Below, one piece after another: positions 1-6,359 of a stretch of 6,359 nt of DNA. Below the pieces are notes generated by a model. That model was not told the DNA's origin. It was given only the letters and a program-made list of their open reading frames with translations, and made no database searches. The DNA comes from Comamonadaceae bacterium (lineage in GTDB: Bacteria; Pseudomonadota; Gammaproteobacteria; Burkholderiales; Burkholderiaceae_C): positions 1-6,359 of the forward strand of contig JAIXYA010000278.1 in NCBI GenBank assembly GCA_027490485.1. Reading direction: 5' to 3'. Each line of letters starts with the position of its first letter. The stretch's first letter is position 1. Position numbers and translations under genes: made by a program.

Positions 1-597
1 AGCTACTAGCTTTGCATAAAGCGATTTGCCCCTGCCATCCAGCACCGAACCTGTGCTTTCTAGCAATTTGTCCAACATGCCGGGAGAACTGGCTTGCTTG
101 GCAAACCATTGCGGCACATATGCGGTCAGTGCCAAGAGTTTGGCGGTGGGCGGAAACAGCAAACCCGCCAAACCCGGCAGTGGCAACCAAGCGGGGTTGA
201 TGCCAAGCAGCGCTTGGGGTGTGAGGCTGTGGTCGATCACCATGCGCCCTGCAATCGCCGCGCCTGCCGAGTGTCCAATGAATACGTTCACAGCTACTTC
301 AAGCGTTTGCATCAAGGCATGCAAGCTGGTGGCCATGCCACTCATGGACATGCCTTGGCCTGCCGCCAGCGAACTGAAGCCATGGCCAGGCAGATCGACC
401 ACCCATACCTGTGCGTGTTGGGCCAAAGGCCAGAGCAAATCCCGCCATGTGTGGCCGGACGCGCCAGTGCCGTGGATGAGCAAGACCTTGGGCCCTTGGT
501 GGCCCGCTTGTTGCACATGCCAGCGCACACCACCAGCCTCTACAAACCGGCTGCGTTCAGCGTGTGGCCAATCGTGGCGATGCGCTTGCCAGTCCAT
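1..597 (-). CDS. bchO: Alpha/beta-hydrolase-fold Mg-chelatase-associated protein BchO, partial: C-terminus beyond the window
   Basis: BchO is an alpha/beta-hydrolase-fold protein encoded next to bchI and bchD in purple bacteria. It is called a magnesium chelatase accessory protein, but no reaction is firmly established. The 199 codons visible start at ATG 597-595 and run off the left edge without a stop; family members are near 290 residues, so about 90 are missing. Typical elements are the N-terminal SRFVEAGGVRWHVQQAG (16-32), the oxyanion-hole motif HGTG (42-45), DLPGHGF (68-74) and the nucleophile elbow GHSAG (108-112, S110). The catalytic acid and histidine would lie mostly in the missing part. 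The ATG follows the bchD TGA after one base, and the GGTGA there can act as a weak Shine-Dalgarno. The match at the N-terminus and the position after bchD support BchO over a generic hydrolase. Confidence 0.92.
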   Translation of the reverse strand, partial: MDWQAHRHDWPHAERSRFVEAGGVRWHVQQAGHQGPKVLLIHGTGASGHTWRDLLWPLAQHAQVWVVDLPGHGFSSLAAGQGMSMSGMATSLHALMQTLEVAVNVFIGHSAGAAIAGRMVIDHSLTPQALLGINPAWLPLPGLAGLLFPPTAKLLALTAYVPQWFAKQASSPGMLDKLLESTGSVLDGRGKSLYAKLVA

Positions 598-598
598 G

Positions 599-2413
599 TC
601 ACCCCGAGGCGGCTTGCACCACTTGCGCCATGCGTTGGCTGTTGGCTTGGGGCAAGGGCACATAGCGAGCACCCATGGCAAGCGCGATTTGCTCGGCTTG
701 CGGTTCGGGGCGGGCAGAGGTGTCAATCCAAATGCTTTGCAAACCTTGGGCTCGCCAAGCTTGGGCCAGTGACAGAGACTCTTGCAAGGCTTGCGAGCGT
801 CCACCACCACCTTGCAGGCTGACGTTGGCGCGGCCATCGCACAGCATAACCAGGCTGGGGGTGACGCCCAAGCGGCGCTGTTGCAAGGCGAGTTCCAGTG
901 CCAATTTCATCGCATGGGGCAAAGGGGTGCCGCCGCCACCAGGCAAACCAGCCAAGCTGCGCTTGGCCCGCACCAGTGACTTGGTGGGCGGCAACAACAC
1001 CTCGGCTTGGCTGCCGCGAAAGCCCACCACACATACCTGATCGCGCCGCGCATAGGACTGGGCCAGCAGCAACTCCACCGCACCCTTGGCCTCGGCCAAG
1101 CGATTCAGCGCCGCCGAGCCTGAAGCATCGATGGCAAAAATCAAACAGCTTTGGGTGCGCTCGGCAAAGCGGTGAATGTGGAAGTCTTCTGCACGAATCG
1201 CCAAACGACTGGCTGCACCGTGTGCAGAAGCCAAAGGCCTACGAAGCTTTTGCCGTGGCGCGGCGTGTCCCAACGTGGCCAACACATGCAAACGAGCGCC
1301 TTGGCGCGGTAAGCCTGGACGAGGTGGCAAGGGCGAGCCACGGCTGCGGCTTTGTCGCACCGCACCGCTGCGGCTTTGGCCGCCGCCTTGGATTCGGGTG
1401 GCACTGTTATTGGCCAATTGCGCCAACACATCTGCTGGCAAGGTGGCCAAGGCTGCCTCCAGCAGCAGCTCAGCCATCTCTTGCGGCAGGCTGTCCTCTT
1501 CGGGAGACTCGGAGGGCGGCTCTGTTTCGGGTGGAGCGGGCTCCTCTTCGGGGGGCTGTTCGGGTGGAGGCTCCTGGGGCTCTTCGGCTTGTTCAGGCGG
1601 CGCTTCTTGCTCGGGTGGTGCGGGTAATTGGGTAGCCCGAGGTGTCAGGCACAAGCGGGCAGCTCGGCCTAGATCGATGTCTTCCACGGCATCACTATCA
1701 CGCAGCGCCGCCAGCACACAGGCCAAGCGCACACAAGCCAATGGGCCACGCAAGCTGGCAATGCCCATGGCCTGCGCCATCTGGGTGATGGCCTGTATTT
1801 GTTCATCATCTAAGCGCAGTGTGCGCAAACGTTCCAAAACGCTTTGGCGCTCTTGCTCGGCTTCACCATCAGGGCTACAGAGCACCCCCATCAGCCCTAG
1901 CACCTCGTCGCTGGCTTCTTCTGGCCGCCCAAGGTGACGCAAATCCAGCCAGATGCCAAGACGTTCTTGCAAGGTCTCAGCCATGGGTGTTTCATCCTCC
2001 AAGGCTTCGTCCAAGGCGATCAGGCCCAGCCTTGCGTCTTGGGTGTCGCCCCCGCCATGCGGCGTGACGCGGCCGTTGTCCAGCACCTGCGCCAGAATCG
2101 CTGCCGCCTCAGGGGCCATGCGTTCGGCCATCGGGGCTAGCAAAAGAGACTGGTCAGACTGCGCCAGCAAACCGGCTTGGGTGACGGGGCGACCACTGTT
2201 TAAAGTGGCGCTTAAATCCAAGCCACCTAACAGCCGCTCGCTGTCGATGTTGTTGGGCAGACGCCGCACCCCTGGGCGCAAGTGGTGCAGCATGGACAAC
2301 CACTCGTCACGCACAGGCCCATGCGGGGAACGCAGCCAAATACCGCGCAAACCCACGGGGTCGATATGCAGGGCCGTCAGCGCCCACAGCGCGTCGTCCC
2401 AAGCCAGGTTCAC
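599..2413 (-). CDS. bchD: Magnesium chelatase subunit D (BchD)
   Basis: BchD is the non-catalytic AAA+ partner of BchI and links the ATPase ring to BchH. The protein has 604 residues, somewhat longer than R. capsulatus BchD (about 560). Residues 1-260 form an AAA+-like domain whose Walker A position (around 28-38, SPHGPVRDEWL) lacks the GxxGxGKS/T lysine, as is normal for BchD. Residues 264-307 are an acidic proline-rich linker, followed by a basic Gly/Ser/Arg/Pro segment (341-394). Residues 409-604 form a von Willebrand A domain with an intact metal-binding (MIDAS) set: DASGS (429-433), T496 in GGGGTPL and D526 in LCDGRAN. Translation starts at GTG (2413-2411), sharing GTGA with the bchI stop and preceded by a good ribosome-binding site. 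The TGA stop (601-599) is one base before the bchO ATG, so bchI, bchD and bchO are probably translationally coupled. The extra length lies at least partly in the linker. Confidence 0.97.
   Translation of the reverse strand: MNLAWDDALWALTALHIDPVGLRGIWLRSPHGPVRDEWLSMLHHLRPGVRRLPNNIDSERLLGGLDLSATLNSGRPVTQAGLLAQSDQSLLLAPMAERMAPEAAAILAQVLDNGRVTPHGGGDTQDARLGLIALDEALEDETPMAETLQERLGIWLDLRHLGRPEEASDEVLGLMGVLCSPDGEAEQERQSVLERLRTLRLDDEQIQAITQMAQAMGIASLRGPLACVRLACVLAALRDSDAVEDIDLGRAARLCLTPRATQLPAPPEQEAPPEQAEEPQEPPPEQPPEEEPAPPETEPPSESPEEDSLPQEMAELLLEAALATLPADVLAQLANNSATRIQGGGQSRSGAVRQSRSRGSPLPPRPGLPRQGARLHVLATLGHAAPRQKLRRPLASAHGAASRLAIRAEDFHIHRFAERTQSCLIFAIDASGSAALNRLAEAKGAVELLLAQSYARRDQVCVVGFRGSQAEVLLPPTKSLVRAKRSLAGLPGGGGTPLPHAMKLALELALQQRRLGVTPSLVMLCDGRANVSLQGGGGRSQALQESLSLAQAWRAQGLQSIWIDTSARPEPQAEQIALAMGARYVPLPQANSQRMAQVVQAASG
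1493..1624 (-). repeat. Imperfect Pro/Glu-coding repeats in the bchD linker
   Basis: This low-complexity stretch encodes the acidic proline-rich linker of BchD (residues about 264-307). On the plus strand, the unit at 1526-1544 recurs at 1559-1574, differing by a clean three-base deletion, and a shorter related CGGGTGG occurs at 1612-1618. In protein these are EPAPPE (291-296) and EPPPE (281-285). The in-frame length difference suggests slippage-type growth and shrinkage of a flexible linker. It is internal to the gene and not a mobile or regulatory repeat. Confidence 0.6.
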
Positions 2414-3438
2414 GTGCCTAGCACCTCGGCAAGGGCGCGGTCAACGCGGGTGCCAGAACCTGTGTCGTCCAAGGGGTTGCGGCGCAGACGGTGACGCAGT
2501 GCCATGGGGGCCACGGTACGCAAATGCGCAGGGGTGGCGGTTTTGTGGCCTTGCATCGCGGCCAGTGAACGGCAAGCCCGCATCAGGGTGAGTTCGGCAC
2601 GCAAGCCATCGGTACCCAGCGCTTGGCACAACTGGGCGCACAAGCGCAGCAAGTCATCGCCGACCTTGACCTTATCCAGCAACTTGCGGGCTTTCAAAAT
2701 ATGTTCGCGCAAGCCATCGTTTTGCGTTGCCCATTCATCGCGAAATCCTTGGGGATCACGTTCAAAAGCGTCACGTCGCTTGATAACGGCAATGCGTTGG
2801 TCGATGTCTTGCGGTGTGCGTACCTCGACCGACAAACCAAAACGGTCTAACAGCTGCGGGCGCAATTCACCTTCTTCAGGGTTGCCGCTGCCCACCAGCA
2901 CAAAGCGGGCAGGGTGGCGCACCGACAGGCCTTCTCGCTCGACTACGTTTTCGCCGGAGGCAGCCACGTCAATCAGCAAATCGACCAAATGGTCTTCCAG
3001 CAAATTGACCTCGTCGATGTACAAAAAACCACGGTTGGCTTGGGCCAACAAGCCGGGTGAAAACGCTTTCACGCCTTGGCTCAAGGCTTTTTCTAAATCG
3101 AGCGCACCGACCACGCGGTCTTCGCTGGCACCCAGTGGCAAATCGACCACGGGTACCGGACGGGTTTCGGTTTTCGGACGTTTGCCAGCGGTTTTGAGGC
3201 TGGCGCAATCGGTGCAGGTGGCAGCGCTGCTGGCGGGGTCGCAGCCGTAGCGACAGCCCACCACCACTTGCAAAGGAGGGAGCAAATCGGCCAAGGCACG
3301 CACTGCAGTGGACTTGCCCGTGCCACGGTCACCCAAAGCCAAAATGCCACCTACCTTGGGGTCGATGGCCACGATTTGGATGGCGAGTTTCATCTCGTCT
3401 TGGCCGACGATGGCGGAGAAGGGGAAGGGGATAGCCAT
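2410..3438 (-). CDS. bchI: Magnesium chelatase ATPase subunit I (BchI)
   Basis: BchI is the AAA+ ATPase that hydrolyses ATP to drive Mg2+ insertion, working in a cytoplasmic ring complex with BchD and acting on BchH. The 342 residues match the usual length of about 340-350. Visible are the N-terminal FPFSAIVGQDEMK, Walker A GDRGTGKST (36-44, K42), PVVDLPLGASEDRVVGALD (96-114), Walker B FLYIDEV (138-144, D142/E143), sensor 1 SGNPEEG (184-190), the arginine-finger region LLDRFGL (R199) and a likely sensor-2 arginine in GTDGLR (R280). All expected catalytic residues are present. Between Walker A and Walker B lies an insertion with C62, C66, C75 and C78, which the Rhodobacter capsulatus protein lacks as I recall it. 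The start is well fixed: an in-frame TAA lies at 3450-3448, with only GAT, CAC and GCC between it and the ATG. The TGA stop overlaps the bchD start by four bases. Confidence 0.98.
   Translation of the reverse strand: MAIPFPFSAIVGQDEMKLAIQIVAIDPKVGGILALGDRGTGKSTAVRALADLLPPLQVVVGCRYGCDPASSAATCTDCASLKTAGKRPKTETRPVPVVDLPLGASEDRVVGALDLEKALSQGVKAFSPGLLAQANRGFLYIDEVNLLEDHLVDLLIDVAASGENVVEREGLSVRHPARFVLVGSGNPEEGELRPQLLDRFGLSVEVRTPQDIDQRIAVIKRRDAFERDPQGFRDEWATQNDGLREHILKARKLLDKVKVGDDLLRLCAQLCQALGTDGLRAELTLMRACRSLAAMQGHKTATPAHLRTVAPMALRHRLRRNPLDDTGSGTRVDRALAEVLGT
2422..2427 (-). promoter_or_regulatory. Shine-Dalgarno sequence for bchD
   Basis: GAGGTG, inside the last codons of bchI, matches the 16S anti-Shine-Dalgarno consensus (GGAGGTGA) over six bases and ends eight bases before the bchD GTG start. 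It supports the choice of GTG at 2413 and shows that the overlapping bchD start can recruit ribosomes itself as well as through coupling to bchI. Confidence 0.7.
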
Positions 3439-3490
3439 GGCGTGATCTTAAGCAATGCGCCGCTGGGGCCACCGCAGACATTGTGCGGCG
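3439..3490 (-). other. bchH-bchI spacer with alternative hairpins
   Basis: This 52-base spacer is the only sizeable non-coding stretch. On the minus strand CGCCGC (3490-3485) can pair with GCGGCG (3463-3458). A competing local hairpin pairs CCGCA (3488-3484) with TGCGG (3476-3472) over a 7-base loop, and CAATG (3483-3479) could instead pair with CATTG (3457-3453). No T-run follows, so it does not look like an intrinsic terminator. I see no TGT-N12-ACA site of the PpsR/CrtJ kind and no convincing sigma-70 promoter. The ribosome-binding signal before bchI is weak, at best AAG eight bases before the ATG. Read-through from bchH is the simplest reading. Confidence 0.4.
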
Positions 3491-6359
3491 TTAGCCAGCG
3501 CTGCTTTCAAAAACACCTTCCAGGCGGTCTTCCAGCTCTTCGCTTGCTTGGCGCAAACGGTCCATCATGTCGGCATCGGGCTGCCAGTAGGCGCGGTCCG
3601 AGGCTTCGATGAGGCGGTTGGCCAAGCGTGCAGAAGCGGTGGGGTTCAGGCGTGCCATGCGGTCGCGCATTTCGGCATTCAGCACAAAGGTCTCGGTCAA
3701 CTGCTTGTACACCCAAGGCTGCACTTGGCCGGTGGTGGCAGACCAGCCCATGGTGTTGGTGATATGAACCTCAATTTGCCGTACGCCTTCGTAGCCATGC
3801 GCCAACATGCCTTCGTACCACTTGGGGTTGAGCATGCGGGTGCGGGTTTCTAAGGATACTTGTTCAGACAAGCTGCGAACCAAACCATCGCCGCGGGTTT
3901 GGTCGCCGATGTAGACAGGGGTGTCCACCCCGCCTTTGGCTTGGCGTACCGCACGGGTGATACCGCCCAAGGTGTCGAAGTAGTTGTCTACCGTGGTCAC
4001 GCCCAGCTCGACCGAATCCAAGTTTTGGTAAGTGAGCTGCACATCGGCCAAGGCGCTTTTCAGCAAACCGTTGTGTTGCGTGGGTTTGCCGCTCACGCCG
4101 TAGGCAAAGCCTTTTCGCTGGCTATAGGTTTTGGCGAGTTCGTCTTCGTCTTCCCAGCCACCGTTTTCTACCAAATTGTTGACATTGGAACCATATGCGC
4201 CATCGGCGTTGCCAAACACCCGCAAAGCGGCAGTTTCCAAGTCGCAGCCATGTTCGGCTTGGTAGGCCAAGGCGTGTTTACGCACAAAGTTGTCTTCTGG
4301 CGATTCATCGGCTTGCGCGGCCAGCAAGGCGGCTTCGGCGATGAGTTTGATTTGCAAGGGCATCAAGTCGCGGAAGATGCCCGACAAGGTGACCACCACA
4401 TCGATGCGGGGGCGGCCCAGTTCTGTCAAAGGGATGAGGCTGGCACCGACCAAGCGGCCATAGCTGTCAAAGCGGGGCTTGGCTCCGTACAAACGCAACA
4501 CTTGGGCGATTTGGCTGCCCTCGGTTTTCAAGTTGTCGCTGCCCCACAACACCATGGCGACCGACTCAGGCAGCGGGTTGCCGTCTTGTTGGTAGCGGGC
4601 AATGAGTTTGTCAGCTTGCACCGCACCGTCTTTGACGGCGTAGGCGCTGGGAATACGGAAGGGGTCAAAGCCGTGCAGGTTACGACCTGTGGGCAAGACC
4701 TCGGGGGTGCGCATGATGTCGCCCCCAGGTGCTGGGCGTATGTAGCGAGCGTCCATGGCAGCGATCAAGCCATTGAGTTCGCTGTTCATCATCATCAACC
4801 GGTTGGCGTCGGCCAGTTTGTCAAACAAAGCGGCATGGGCTTCTTGGCCCGCCAACCCGCTTTGTAACAAGGCTTTGGCTGGTGCGCTGCCTGCGACCAA
4901 GGCTTCAACTGCTGCGCGTGTGGGTTTGGCCTCGTAGCTGGCCTCGGCCATGGCCATCAGCATGTCCACCCTTTCGCTGTGCGAAGGTGCTTTACCCACC
5001 ACATGCAAGCCGTGGGGAATCAAGGTGTATTCCAGTTCCAAAATTTGCTCACCTAATTTTTGGATGCGTTTGGCGGCGCTCAGTTCAAAGGGCGCATTCG
5101 TCGCCAAGGTCCAAGCGGGTTCCATGCTGACCAAGTCGAGTTCAGCCGCTTGGGCTTGCACCAAGCCCATCAGCTCACCTCGCTCGTGTTCTTGATCAAG
5201 GTCTAGGCTGCGCCAACGGTCGATGGATGCTTTCAAGTCGGCAAGACCTGCATACAAACCCGATTCGGCTACGGGGGGAGTGAGGTAGCTGATTAAAGTA
5301 GCTGCAGCGCGTCGCTTGGCGATGGCACCTTCAGAGGGGTTGTTGGAGGCGTAAAGGTAGAAATTGGGCAGCTCGCCAATCATGCGGTCTGGCCAGCACA
5401 GCGCGGACATGCCGTTTTGTTTGCCGGGCATGAACTCCAAGGCGCCGTGAGTGCCAAAGTGCAGCACCGCGTTGGCATTGAAGTCTTCTTTCAGGTAGCG
5501 GTAAAACGCCGAAAACGCATGGGTGGGCGCAAAACCTTTTTCGAACAGCAGACGCATGGGGTCGCCTTCGTAGCCGAAGGAGGGTTGCACCGCTACCAAG
5601 AGGTTGCCGTACTGCTGGCCCATCACAAAGATAGATTGACCGTTGGTCAGGTGTTTGCCAGGTGCGGGGCCCCACTGAGCTTCAATCTCAGACAACCATT
5701 TTTCGCGGCAAATGTGTTGCTCGGCAGAAATCAGGGTATGCACATTGGCGTCTGCGCCGTACTGCTTGGCGTTGCCATACAAAATGCCGTCGCGCAAGGC
5801 GTCAACGCTCTCGGGTAAATCTACCGTGTAGCCCTGCGCCTTCATCTCCACCATGGTGTTGAACAAAGACTCGAACACCGCCAAATAAGCAGCGGTGCCG
5901 GTGTTGCCCGAGTTGGGTGGGAAGTTGAAGATGACCATGGCGACTTTGCGCTGGGCACGTTCGGAGCGGCGCAGATCGACCAATTTGCCCACCCGCGCAG
6001 ACAGCATGGCGGTGCGCTCAGTGCAGGTGAACATGTCTTGCTGCTTGTGGTCTTTGGTGAAGGTGCAGCGTTGTTGGCAACCGGTGCAGGTCACGCCATC
6101 AGCGCCGGGACGACCGCCGTACACCATGGGAACGGTCGAGCCGTCAAGCTCGGGGATGGCGATCATGATGGTGGATTCGACGGGCAACAGACCGCGGTCG
6201 GAGCCACCCCATTGGTCCAAGGTTTGGAACTCTACGGGGTGTGCAGCGATATAAGGCACATCCAGTTTGGACAAAATTTCTTCGGCGGCATGGGCGTCGT
6301 TGTAGGCGGGGCCGCCCACCAACGAAAAGCCGGTCAGGGACACCACCGCGTCCACCGTG
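3491..6359 (-). CDS. bchH: Magnesium chelatase subunit H (BchH), partial: N-terminus beyond the window
   Basis: BchH is the large porphyrin-binding subunit of magnesium chelatase and is thought to be where Mg2+ enters protoporphyrin IX. The frame is open to the right edge; the visible part is about 955 residues, so with a family length near 1,200-1,250 roughly 250-300 N-terminal residues are missing. Numbering from the codon at 6355, I see GFSLVGGPAYNDA (9-21), a cysteine cluster C90, C93, C97, C111, NFPPNSGNTGTAAYLAVFES (144-163), the CobN/BchH family signature HFGTHGALEFMPGK (299-312), and the well-conserved C-terminal stretch with EGVRQIE and NTMGWSATTGQVQPWVYKQL. The TAA stop is at 3493-3491. 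The related CobN (cobalt chelatase) is excluded by the closer match to BchH and by the adjacent bchI, bchD and bchO. The GTG at 6355 is an internal valine, not the start. No frameshift or internal stop is present. It is the first visible gene of the block. Confidence 0.97.
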   Translation of the reverse strand, partial: TVDAVVSLTGFSLVGGPAYNDAHAAEEILSKLDVPYIAAHPVEFQTLDQWGGSDRGLLPVESTIMIAIPELDGSTVPMVYGGRPGADGVTCTGCQQRCTFTKDHKQQDMFTCTERTAMLSARVGKLVDLRRSERAQRKVAMVIFNFPPNSGNTGTAAYLAVFESLFNTMVEMKAQGYTVDLPESVDALRDGILYGNAKQYGADANVHTLISAEQHICREKWLSEIEAQWGPAPGKHLTNGQSIFVMGQQYGNLLVAVQPSFGYEGDPMRLLFEKGFAPTHAFSAFYRYLKEDFNANAVLHFGTHGALEFMPGKQNGMSALCWPDRMIGELPNFYLYASNNPSEGAIAKRRAAATLISYLTPPVAESGLYAGLADLKASIDRWRSLDLDQEHERGELMGLVQAQAAELDLVSMEPAWTLATNAPFELSAAKRIQKLGEQILELEYTLIPHGLHVVGKAPSHSERVDMLMAMAEASYEAKPTRAAVEALVAGSAPAKALLQSGLAGQEAHAALFDKLADANRLMMMNSELNGLIAAMDARYIRPAPGGDIMRTPEVLPTGRNLHGFDPFRIPSAYAVKDGAVQADKLIARYQQDGNPLPESVAMVLWGSDNLKTEGSQIAQVLRLYGAKPRFDSYGRLVGASLIPLTELGRPRIDVVVTLSGIFRDLMPLQIKLIAEAALLAAQADESPEDNFVRKHALAYQAEHGCDLETAALRVFGNADGAYGSNVNNLVENGGWEDEDELAKTYSQRKGFAYGVSGKPTQHNGLLKSALADVQLTYQNLDSVELGVTTVDNYFDTLGGITRAVRQAKGGVDTPVYIGDQTRGDGLVRSLSEQVSLETRTRMLNPKWYEGMLAHGYEGVRQIEVHITNTMGWSATTGQVQPWVYKQLTETFVLNAEMRDRMARLNPTASARLANRLIEASDRAYWQPDADMMDRLRQASEELEDRLEGVFESSAG

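Noticed and set aside
26..822. Two overlapping plus-strand frames of about 245 codons opposite bchO and the end of bchD
   Set aside because: The minus strand carries clear bchO motifs (HGTG, GHSAG) and the bchD C-terminus. The plus-strand translations are low-similarity shadows.
723..1034. A 103-codon minus-strand frame inside bchD
   Set aside because: It is in a different frame from the intact von Willebrand A domain of bchD, which explains this stretch.
1239..1372. Possible frameshift in the basic segment of bchD (residues about 348-392)
   Set aside because: The segment looks less familiar than its surroundings, but it resumes as GARLHVLATL and runs into the conserved von Willebrand A domain in the same frame with no stop. 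Normal divergence is the simpler explanation.
1176..1937. A 253-codon plus-strand frame opposite bchD, with a Ser/Gly-rich middle
   Set aside because: The Ser/Gly richness is the reverse complement of the Pro/Glu linker of bchD. It has no convincing start signal or domain.
3458..3490. Possible intrinsic terminator after bchH
   Set aside because: There is no T-run after either hairpin, and the next gene starts within 52 bases in the same direction.
3860..4867. A 335-codon open frame on the plus strand, opposite bchH
   Set aside because: It lies entirely inside the strongly conserved bchH frame. Its translation shows no family I recognise, and long antisense frames are expected opposite GC-biased coding sequence.
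6353..6355. GTG as the start codon of bchH
   Set aside because: The frame remains open upstream to the window edge, and the first visible residues correspond to the interior of BchH, so this is an internal valine.

Overview
The window holds one strand-uniform block of bacteriochlorophyll biosynthesis genes, all on the minus strand. Read right to left in the direction of transcription they are bchH (3' part, entering from the right edge), bchI (complete), bchD (complete) and bchO (5' part, leaving at the left edge). BchH, BchI and BchD are the three subunits of magnesium chelatase, which inserts Mg2+ into protoporphyrin IX as the first committed step towards bacteriochlorophyll. BchO is an alpha/beta-hydrolase-fold protein that regularly accompanies bchI and bchD in purple bacteria and whose exact role is unsettled. 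No RNA genes, mobile elements, CRISPR arrays or integration sites were seen.

The organism is most likely a phototrophic proteobacterium carrying a photosynthesis gene cluster. The protein sequences are of the purple-bacterial type. The moderately high G+C, frequent TTG leucine and CAA glutamine codons, and the gene order suggest a betaproteobacterium of the Burkholderiales (Comamonadaceae such as Limnohabitans or Rhodoferax). This placement is a judgement from style, not from a search.

Layout: bchO occupies 1-597 (199 N-terminal codons, C-terminus missing). bchD occupies 599-2413, with a single base between its stop and the bchO start. bchI occupies 2410-3438 and overlaps the GTG start of bchD by four bases. 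A 52-base spacer (3439-3490) separates bchI from bchH, which fills 3491-6359 and lacks its N-terminus. The window is almost entirely coding and no gap exceeds 300 bases. The junctions imply one polycistronic message with likely translational coupling from bchI to bchD to bchO.

How they work together: BchI (active AAA+ ATPase) and BchD (degenerate AAA+ domain, acidic proline-rich linker, von Willebrand A domain) form the ATP-driven motor complex that acts on porphyrin-loaded BchH. The points most worth a second look are a four-cysteine cluster in BchH resembling the reported oxygen-sensitive Fe-S motif but one residue shorter in its last spacer, a separate four-cysteine insertion in BchI between Walker A and Walker B, and the direct H-I-D-O gene order. 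Nothing here looks like a wholly undescribed system.
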